From NCBI RefSeq assembly GCF_010729105.1, contig NZ_AP022573.1, positions 4,526,001-4,590,000 on the forward strand: a stretch of DNA of 64,000 nt, in the 5' to 3' direction. A program made the position numbers and the translations under genes. A model generated the notes under the pieces. It was not told the DNA's origin and made no database searches. It was given only the letters and a program-made list of their open reading frames with translations. The DNA is from Mycobacterium saskatchewanense. Lineage in GTDB: Bacteria; Actinomycetota; Actinomycetes; Mycobacteriales; Mycobacteriaceae. This document shows, in pieces, positions 42,431 through 49,377 of this stretch (its first letter is position 1; each line of letters begins with the position of its first letter).

Positions 42431-44218
42431 ATGCGCGAGATCACCGTTCCTGTGTTTATCGTCGGTGGCGGCGGGTGCGGCCTGTCGGCCTCGATATTCT
42501 TGTCGAACCTGGGGGTGCAACATATTGTCTGCGAGCGGCGAGAGAGCACGTCACGCAAGCCCAAAGCCCATTACCTCAACCAGCGCACGATGGAGATCTT
42601 TCGGCAGCACGGCATTTACGACACGATCCGCGCGGCTGGTGCGCCGATCGAGAAAATGGGCCTCGTGCAGTGGCGCACGACCCTTGGCGGCGACGGGGCC
42701 CTGGACCGACGAGTCTTTCAACAGATGGAGGCGTTCGGCGGCCGCGGCTTGCGGCCGCGCTACGAGGCCGACGGACCCGTGCTGTCAGGCAATCTGCCTC
42801 AGATCAGGCTGGAGCCGCTGCTGCGCCAACTGGCCGAGGAACGTGCGCCTGATTCGGTGTTGTTCAACCACACGGTGACCGAAATCAGCCAGAACGACTC
42901 GGGGGTCACCGCGTTGGTCATGGACAACGCCAGCGGGGAATCCTTCCGGGTGCATGCGCAGTATGCGATCGGGGCCGACGCCGGGCGCCTGGTGGGACCG
43001 ACCTTCGGTGTCGAACTCGAGGGTCCCACGGGGTTGCTGGACATGGTCGGTGTGCATTTCAGTGCCGATCTATCAGAGTGGTGGGACGACGAAGCGTTCT
43101 TGATGTTCTTCAACAATCCGGAGGGTTCGGGCACCTGGGGCAGCGGGGCAATGGCCGTGCTGGGCCCCACCTGGGGCAAACACTCCGAAGAGTGGGTTAT
43201 CCAATTCGCCTTCGCGCTGGACGACGAGGCGCGCAATGACGAAAGCGCGATGGTGCCGCGGGTCCGCAAGCTGCTCAAACTTCCCGACCTGGAACTTCAC
43301 GTCCACGGAATCAATCACTGGGTGCTTGAGGGAGTACTGGCCAACAAGTATCAGGTCGGAAGGGTCTTTTTAGCCGGAGACGCCGCCCATCGCCACCCGC
43401 CGACCACAGGCCTGGGCCTCAACACCGCGTTCCAGGACGCGCACAATCTCGCCTGGAAACTGGCGCTGGTGCTCAATAACGGTCTCTCGCCGGCACTGCT
43501 CGACACCTACGAGCCCGAACGGCGTCCCGTCGGACGACGCAATGTCGATTGGGCGATGTTCACCTTCATGAACCATGGCGTGCTCGACGCGGGCCGCGGC
43601 ATCACCCCCGGGGCGTCTGTTGAGCAGAATCGCGCTGCCTTCGAGGCGCTGCTCGCCGACAACGATATGGGCGCGACGTTACGTGCGCGCGCCGACGAGG
43701 TGTTTGCCACCCACCGAATCGAAATGCAGGCGCACGACGTCGAAATGGGCTTTTTCTACCCGGAAGGCGCGTTGGTGCCCGACGGCAGTCCCCGGCCCCC
43801 GCGCGACCCGATGGGCTGCATCTACACACCCAGCACGCGACCGGGACACCGTCTGCCGCATGCCTGGGTCGAGTCGCCGCACGGGCAGCGTATTTCGACG
43901 CACGACTTGGTCACCGACGCTGGGTTCGTGTTGATCACCGGAGATGACGGTGCAGGCTGGTGTGACGTTGCGGCCCGGGTCGGCAAGGAACACGGCATTT
44001 CCCTGCAGGCTGTGAGCATCGGCGAACGGGGGGACTTCCTCGACGCCGATCGCTTGTGGAGCCGGGTACGCGAAATCGACGATTCCGGTGCGGTCCTGGT
44101 GCGCCCGGACAACATCGTGGCCTGGCGCAGCCGCGCGATTGTCGAGGACCCGGGGGCAGCACTCAGCGGGGCGCTGGCGGCGGCCCTGAAAACGTCAGAT
44201 AAGTCAGCGACTTCGTGA
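42431..44218 (+). CDS. FAD-dependent aromatic hydroxylase, TfdB/PheA-like
   Basis: A 595-residue class A flavin monooxygenase. FAD motifs: VFIVGGGGCGLSASIFL near the N-terminus and FLAGDAAHRHPPTTGLGLN at about 315, followed by DAHNLAWKLALVL. The C-terminal thioredoxin-like domain (VTDAGFVLITGDDGAGWCD) is typical of phenol hydroxylases such as 2,4-dichlorophenol hydroxylase. It hydroxylates a phenolic or enolic ring with NAD(P)H and O2. It lies one base after the FAH gene, and its stop overlaps the next start (GTGA). Together with the VOC and FAH genes it suggests a hydroxylate-cleave-hydrolyse sequence. Confidence 0.9.
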   Translation: MREITVPVFIVGGGGCGLSASIFLSNLGVQHIVCERRESTSRKPKAHYLNQRTMEIFRQHGIYDTIRAAGAPIEKMGLVQWRTTLGGDGALDRRVFQQMEAFGGRGLRPRYEADGPVLSGNLPQIRLEPLLRQLAEERAPDSVLFNHTVTEISQNDSGVTALVMDNASGESFRVHAQYAIGADAGRLVGPTFGVELEGPTGLLDMVGVHFSADLSEWWDDEAFLMFFNNPEGSGTWGSGAMAVLGPTWGKHSEEWVIQFAFALDDEARNDESAMVPRVRKLLKLPDLELHVHGINHWVLEGVLANKYQVGRVFLAGDAAHRHPPTTGLGLNTAFQDAHNLAWKLALVLNNGLSPALLDTYEPERRPVGRRNVDWAMFTFMNHGVLDAGRGITPGASVEQNRAAFEALLADNDMGATLRARADEVFATHRIEMQAHDVEMGFFYPEGALVPDGSPRPPRDPMGCIYTPSTRPGHRLPHAWVESPHGQRISTHDLVTDAGFVLITGDDGAGWCDVAARVGKEHGISLQAVSIGERGDFLDADRLWSRVREIDDSGAVLVRPDNIVAWRSRAIVEDPGAALSGALAAALKTSDKSATS

Positions 44219-45591
44219 GTCAATCAGGTGCAGGAGCCGGATTAAGGAGCAAGTTGGCAACCGTGATCACCGCGGGCGCGGTGTACATACCGGGCTGTGC
44301 GGTTCCGGACAGGAAAGGAATGCGCCGCGTGTGCGCGGCCGACGAAGACGCCGTAACGATGGCCGTCGAAGCCGGTCTTGCCGCGTTGCAGTCCTGGGGA
44401 CACCGCCCGCAGTCCGTCGAGATGCTCGTCGTGGCCCTGCATCAGCGTGATGACGCCGTCGACTTTGGGGTCAACGTCCAGGTCGTGCGGGAAGCGCTCG
44501 GTCTCTCGGATTGCGTACGTACCGTTGTGTTGTCGGGCGCCGACGAACTCAGCGGTGTGCAAGCGTTGCATACCGCTGGAACTTCGCCCTCGTTGGTCAT
44601 TGCTGCAGATGAGGGTAGTGGTCGCGCATCTTGGGCCGGGGCGGCGGCGCTGATCGTCGAACCGGTCGGGCCCGGTGCCCAGCGCGGTATGCGCTGGCAA
44701 GAAGTGAAGCGGGCCTCCGCGCTGACCCATCGGCGCTGGTCCGGAGCGGACAATGGGCACGAGCCCGATTTGCGGTACTTGGCCCACCGCGATCGCCAGC
44801 TTCTCGCACAGCTGAGCATGAAGACGGCGGCCGGGCTCGAAAACGTTACCCATCTGCATGTGGTGGCCGGGGCGGCCCGTTTGCCCGTTGCCGCACTATT
44901 GGGGCTGGGAAGTCTCGAGGCCGCACCCACCGAAACTGCCGGGATGGGGGTCGCCGGGTCTGTCGTCGCCATCGTCTACAACGCGTTACACCGCCCCAAG
45001 GGAATCGCGGCACTGTGTGCAATCGGTTCGGGACAGGCAGTCCTGTTGGAGATGGACGCCGATGCCGTCGACCCGTCCCGTTTCACATGGTCAGAGCCGA
45101 CCGAGACCACCCAACCCGCCGTTGTTCAGGAGGCGGGTCCGGAATTGTCGTTTCCCCTTGAGTCCCCGTTCTACTCGCGCAATTGGGGTTTCACACTGCG
45201 GTTGGAAGCAGCCTGCTGCCGCGTGTGCGGACATGTGGTCTTTCCGCCGGCCCAAAGGCCGGTGTGCCCCAGGTGCCACGCGCGCAGCTGGTCGGCAGTG
45301 CGTCTTCCTCGGGACGGGACGGTGTTCGCCTGCCTGGAGAATCACTTCTTGCCGCAGGGGTTCCCGGGGTCGCTGGTCTTCGTGCTCGGTGAACTCAGCA
45401 ACGGAGAAAAGTACTGGGCCCCAATGCCTCCGGAGGTTCGCGGCCAGGACGTGAAGATTGGCGATCCAATCCGACTGGTGCTGCGGCGTTTCACCACTCG
45501 AGACGGGATAGCTGCTTATGCCATGAAGTTCACCAAACCAGAGGCTGTAGGTGCTGGCACGGACGCCAGCGCATTCACATCGTCACCATAG
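44215..45591 (+). CDS. Thiolase/HMG-CoA-synthase-like domain fused to DUF35
   Basis: A 458-residue two-part protein. Residues 15-300 have a thiolase-superfamily pattern like the first half of HMG-CoA synthase/KAS III proteins (AGAVYIPGCAVPDRKGMRR, GSLEAAPTETAGMGVAGS), without a clear catalytic Cys in the usual context. Residues 320-445 are a DUF35 unit with a zinc ribbon, CCRVCGHVVF and CPRCHARSW, and an OB fold. In other genomes these are separate polypeptides that bind one another. The GTG at 44215 overlaps the hydroxylase stop. The canonical thiolase follows directly and is the likely partner. Confidence 0.82.
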   Translation: MSQSGAGAGLRSKLATVITAGAVYIPGCAVPDRKGMRRVCAADEDAVTMAVEAGLAALQSWGHRPQSVEMLVVALHQRDDAVDFGVNVQVVREALGLSDCVRTVVLSGADELSGVQALHTAGTSPSLVIAADEGSGRASWAGAAALIVEPVGPGAQRGMRWQEVKRASALTHRRWSGADNGHEPDLRYLAHRDRQLLAQLSMKTAAGLENVTHLHVVAGAARLPVAALLGLGSLEAAPTETAGMGVAGSVVAIVYNALHRPKGIAALCAIGSGQAVLLEMDADAVDPSRFTWSEPTETTQPAVVQEAGPELSFPLESPFYSRNWGFTLRLEAACCRVCGHVVFPPAQRPVCPRCHARSWSAVRLPRDGTVFACLENHFLPQGFPGSLVFVLGELSNGEKYWAPMPPEVRGQDVKIGDPIRLVLRRFTTRDGIAAYAMKFTKPEAVGAGTDASAFTSSP

Positions 45592-45627
45592 TTGCCCTAC
45601 ACACGCGACGCGCAGAAGGAAGAGAAC

Positions 45628-46806
45628 GTGGGTTGGAACAAGGTCGCCGTGGTCGGCGCGGGCATGACGGAGTTTGGCGAGCTGTTCGATGCCGGACTTG
45701 AGCAGCTGTGTGCCGAGGCGTTCTATGCCGCAGTGGAGTCGGTGGACAACGGCGTGGACCTCGATCTGGTCGACGCCGCCTACTTCGGCAATGTCATGGG
45801 ATCGTTGCAGGGCAACGAGATCCCCTCCGGAGCTACACTTGCCAGCGCCATTGGGCTGCCGGGAATCGCAGCCACGCGCATCGAAAACGGTTGTCCCACG
45901 GGTAGTGATGCGTTCAGGCAGGCGTGCCTGGCGGTCGCTGCCGGAGTTGCAGACGTCGTAGCGGTCGTCGGAGGAGAGAAGTTACGCGAGCGCCCCACCA
46001 AGAGCAGTTTGCTCGAGTCGGGCCGAATGGGTCATCCATTCCTGTCGTTCGGCGGTACGGCGACCACCCTGTTCGCCCCCCAGGTTCTGCGCCACATGCA
46101 CGAGTACGGAACGACCTCCGAACAGATGGCGATGGTCGCCGAAAAAAATTGGTCACACGCCAGCTTGAATCCCAAGGCGCAACGCCATGGCGCCGTTTCC
46201 GTCACCGAGGTCCTGAACAGTCCCATGGTGTGCGATCCGTTTCATGTGCTCGACTGCTGCCCGCAATCTGACGGGGCGGCCGCGGTCATCGTCTGCGCCG
46301 CTGATCGAGCCCACGAATTCACCGACACCCCGATCTACGTGGCTGGTTTCGGCCTCGCTACGGACCCTCTCTACATGCACGAGAAGCGCCTCTTCACCGG
46401 CTGGGAATGCACACGTCTCGCCGCGCGACGCGCCTACACCATGGCCGGTATCGAGGCGGACCAGCTCGACTTGGCCGAGGTGCACGATTGTTTCACGGGA
46501 GTGGAACTACTCAACTACGAAGACCTTGGTTTGTGCGCCGAAGGAATGGCAGGCAAGGCGGTCGAAGTCGGCGATACCCGCATCGGCGGACGCATTCCCG
46601 TCAACCCGAGCGGTGGCCTCATCGCCAAGGGGCACCCGATCGGGGCGACCGGTGTAGCCCAACTCGTCGAGCTTTACGAACAGTTGCGCGAAGAGGCGGG
46701 TGCCCGGCAGGTTAACCTGCAGCACGGCTACGGATTACAACATAACGTCGGCGGCTACAGCGTGGGTATTTCGGTGGTCACGATCCTCGGCCGGGCCTAC
46801 GGCTGA
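45628..46806 (+). CDS. SCP2-type thiolase
   Basis: A 392-residue thiolase with the classic residues: nucleophile Cys in ENGCPTGSDAF, His in EVHDCFTGVELL and the C-terminal GHPIGATGV. The family is acetyl-CoA acetyltransferase/lipid-transfer thiolase. It cleaves a beta-ketoacyl-CoA or condenses acyl-CoAs. The GTG at 45628 has AAGGAAGAG five bases upstream and fits the family N-terminus (GWNKVAVVGAGMTEFGE); an earlier TTG was rejected. Unlike the two thiolase-fold proteins at 35-37 kb it looks fully catalytic. It follows the thiolase-DUF35 fusion. Confidence 0.9.
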   Translation: MGWNKVAVVGAGMTEFGELFDAGLEQLCAEAFYAAVESVDNGVDLDLVDAAYFGNVMGSLQGNEIPSGATLASAIGLPGIAATRIENGCPTGSDAFRQACLAVAAGVADVVAVVGGEKLRERPTKSSLLESGRMGHPFLSFGGTATTLFAPQVLRHMHEYGTTSEQMAMVAEKNWSHASLNPKAQRHGAVSVTEVLNSPMVCDPFHVLDCCPQSDGAAAVIVCAADRAHEFTDTPIYVAGFGLATDPLYMHEKRLFTGWECTRLAARRAYTMAGIEADQLDLAEVHDCFTGVELLNYEDLGLCAEGMAGKAVEVGDTRIGGRIPVNPSGGLIAKGHPIGATGVAQLVELYEQLREEAGARQVNLQHGYGLQHNVGGYSVGISVVTILGRAYG

Positions 46807-46821
46807 GGAAGCGGAGCACGA

Positions 46822-48426
46822 ATGCCTATCAGTACCGCGGAACTCGAAGCGTGCCTGGATCGATACGAAAGCATCGGGGCGCTGCTGCGCCATCGCGCCA
46901 GTGGACCTCCCCAACGGACCTTCTTCAGGTGGGGTAGTCGAACCATCACCTACCCGGAGATGTACCGGGATGCCCGTCTTGTCGCGCAGAGCCTCGTCGG
47001 CCTCGGGTTGGCCAAAGGGGATCGAATCGCCATTATGATGGCACCTTCACCGGAGTGGTTGACGATCTGGTTCGGGGCGGCCCTCATCGGCGTGGTGATC
47101 GTGCCGATCAACACCGCGCACCTGGGCGACGGCTTAGTGTACCAATTGCGGGACAGTGAGCCGTCGTTGATGGTAGTCGACGACGAACTCGTTTCCCGCA
47201 TCGAAGCGATCAGCGCGGAGGTCGCCATCGACAACATCTTCGTCAACGGGGCAATGCCAACGACCACCTTGGCGCTACAGCCGATCGCACGCCTGCTGCA
47301 TGGAGCCGATGCGCCACTGCCCGAAATGGTGGTTCAGCGCGAAGATCCGGCGACCATCATGTACACCTCCGGCACGACCGGGCCACCGAAAGGTTGCGTT
47401 CTGCCGCACGGGCAATACGTCGCCGCCGCGTTCTTGCACGCTAGTAATTGCGGCTACGACGAACGCACCGTCATCTATAGCTGTCTTCCGCTGTTTCACA
47501 TCAACGCGCAAAACTACACCATCATGTCGGCGGTCGCGGCCGGAGCCGCCGTGGTGATGGATCGGCGTTTCAGTGCCAGCAGATTCTGGGTGCGGCTTTC
47601 CGAAACCGGGACAACGGCATTTAATTTCATCGGGTCGATGGCGCTCTCGTTGTGGAATCAGCCGCGGACGCCGGCAGAGCGTGAGCATCGGGCACAGGTG
47701 GCCTTCGGGGTGCCGGTGCCCTCGGACATCTGGACCCAGTGGGAGGAACGATTTGGCTGCCGGGTGGTCTACGCGTATGGCATGACTGAGAACGCTTTGG
47801 CTGCGATGATTACCTATGACGAAGTTCCCGTGCCCGTCGAACTGCACGGATCGGCCGGTAGGCCAAGCGCCACAACGCAGGTGAGCATCCTCGATGATCG
47901 CGGTAAGTTGCTTCCCCCCAAGTCCGTGGGCCACATCGTCACGCGCCCGAAGATCGCCTGGACCATGATGACCGAGTACTGGCGAAACCCCGAAGCCACG
48001 GCCGCGGCTTTCAAAGGTTGCTGGTTTCACACCGGCGACCTTGGTTATCTCGACGATAACGGCTACCTATTCTATGTGGATCGCAAGAAGGACGCGCTGC
48101 GTCGCAAAGGGGAGATGATCTCATCCTGGGAGATCGAGTCGGTCGTCGCAAAGTTCCCGTCCGTCGCTGAATGTGCGGTCGTGGCCGTGCCTTCCGCGCT
48201 GGGCGAAGACGAGATCTTGGTCGTTGTCGTGCCACAGCCCGGTGCGCGGGTCGAGCCCGTCGCACTCATCGAATTTTGCGGTGAACGAATGCCAAATTTC
48301 CAGATCCCGCGCTATGTCCGCGTTTTGGATGCGATGCCACGCACCCAGACGCAGCGAATCGAGAAGTACCGGCTTCGTCGCGACGGTGTCACCGCAGACA
48401 CCTGGGACGCACTCGCGCACCATTGA
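46822..48426 (+). CDS. Acyl-CoA ligase (AMP-binding, CaiC-like)
   Basis: A 534-residue ANL enzyme. ATP loop IMYTSGTTGPPKGCVL, then YAYGMTENALA, FHTGDLGYLDDNGY, the hinge DALRRKGEMISSWEIE and the catalytic Lys in RIEKYRLRRDG. The layout resembles crotonobetaine/carnitine-CoA ligase rather than long-chain FadD. It activates a carboxylic acid intermediate as its CoA ester before the thiolase steps. The ATG at 46822 is 15 bp after the thiolase and closes the operon; operator K follows its stop by 8 bp. Confidence 0.9.
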   Translation: MPISTAELEACLDRYESIGALLRHRASGPPQRTFFRWGSRTITYPEMYRDARLVAQSLVGLGLAKGDRIAIMMAPSPEWLTIWFGAALIGVVIVPINTAHLGDGLVYQLRDSEPSLMVVDDELVSRIEAISAEVAIDNIFVNGAMPTTTLALQPIARLLHGADAPLPEMVVQREDPATIMYTSGTTGPPKGCVLPHGQYVAAAFLHASNCGYDERTVIYSCLPLFHINAQNYTIMSAVAAGAAVVMDRRFSASRFWVRLSETGTTAFNFIGSMALSLWNQPRTPAEREHRAQVAFGVPVPSDIWTQWEERFGCRVVYAYGMTENALAAMITYDEVPVPVELHGSAGRPSATTQVSILDDRGKLLPPKSVGHIVTRPKIAWTMMTEYWRNPEATAAAFKGCWFHTGDLGYLDDNGYLFYVDRKKDALRRKGEMISSWEIESVVAKFPSVAECAVVAVPSALGEDEILVVVVPQPGARVEPVALIEFCGERMPNFQIPRYVRVLDAMPRTQTQRIEKYRLRRDGVTADTWDALAHH

Positions 48427-48434
48427 CCCCGAGT

Positions 48435-48452
48435 GTCAACATCAGTGTTGAC
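48435..48452. promoter_or_regulatory. Operator K with E1-operon promoter
   Basis: GTCAACATCAGTGTTGAC. The right arm gives -35 TTGACT (48448-48453), then 17 bp and -10 CATACT (48471-48476), reading into the SnoaL-DoxX-E1-Mas operon. It starts 8 bp after the CoA ligase stop. It is the rightmost copy of the element in the window. Confidence 0.75.
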
Positions 48453-48585
48453 TGATGGATGGGGACGGCGCATACTGCTTGATGGTGTCTGGCGATTGAC
48501 CTGAGGCCGCGCCAGAGACGTCTGCTGGTAGTCCTGCCCGTGGTGGCCGGGCCATCACCAAGCCGGACCGTTAACGGAGGAGACT

Positions 48586-48990
48586 ATGACGACCAGCCCG
48601 ACCACCGAGCCCACTGTTGCTGACAGATGGGGGGACCGGGTGCGTGAATATTTCGCGGCAGCCGACCGCTGGGATTTCGCCGCCTTTCCGGACTACCTCA
48701 GTCCCACACTGCGTTTCCGGCTCGCGAACAACGCTCCTATCGAGGGCCTTGGCGAGATGATTGCCCTGGCGGGCCGGCACAAGGAAGCTGTCAAGTCGGT
48801 ACAGCACACCCTTGACCGATTCGCCTATGACACCGATCGTCGCCGGGTCGCCGTCGAGTTGACGGTCAGCTACGTACGGCACGACGACGTGAAGAAAAGC
48901 TATCCGGCCGCCGTCGTGTTGGACTTCGACACCGACGACCTCATCAGCGGTTACCGGGTGTTCGTCGACCTCAGCGACCTCCCGAACTAG
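48586..48990 (+). CDS. NTF2/SnoaL-like protein
   Basis: A 134-residue NTF2-fold protein. It has the N-terminal helix with WGDRVREYFAAADRWDF, then strands with LTVSYVRHDDVKK. Relatives include isomerases, limonene epoxide hydrolases and accessory subunits. No catalytic set can be named. The ATG at 48586 follows GGAGGAG. It is the first gene of the operon transcribed from operator K. Confidence 0.75.
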   Translation: MTTSPTTEPTVADRWGDRVREYFAAADRWDFAAFPDYLSPTLRFRLANNAPIEGLGEMIALAGRHKEAVKSVQHTLDRFAYDTDRRRVAVELTVSYVRHDDVKKSYPAAVVLDFDTDDLISGYRVFVDLSDLPN

Positions 48991-49010
48991 CCGGACGGCA
49001 GACCGCGAGC

Positions 49011-49358
49011 ATGTTCATCGCCACCCTCGTCATTGGGATAATCCTCGGCGCCCTGCTGTTATTCAGCGCCTATGGCAAGCTGACCAGGAACGCCGAGCAG
49101 GTAAAGACGATCACCGATGTCGGGTTCCCGCCGAACTACATTTGGGCGTTGGCGCTGTGTGAAATAGCCGGAGCGCTCGGCGTCTTGATAGGCCTGTACT
49201 GGTACCCCATCGGCGTCGCCGCCGCCATCGGGGTCATCCTGTACTTCGTCTTCGCAGTCGCCGCGCATCTGCGCGTGCGGGAATACGCTGTCCAGGCTGC
49301 GGCCATGATGCTGGCCCTTGGGCTGATCTATCTGGTCTTGCGCTTGCTCGCCGTTTGA
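49011..49358 (+). CDS. DoxX family membrane protein
   Basis: A 115-residue protein with four membrane segments and the DoxX/DoxD-like pattern (LLLFSAYGKLTRNAEQVKT). Family members occur with oxidases and quinone-linked reactions; the role is unclear. It lies 20 bp after the SnoaL-like gene and 19 bp before the E1 gene, within one transcription unit. Confidence 0.82.
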   Translation: MFIATLVIGIILGALLLFSAYGKLTRNAEQVKTITDVGFPPNYIWALALCEIAGALGVLIGLYWYPIGVAAAIGVILYFVFAVAAHLRVREYAVQAAAMMLALGLIYLVLRLLAV

Positions 49359-49377
49359 TCAACCTCCAAGGAGAACC

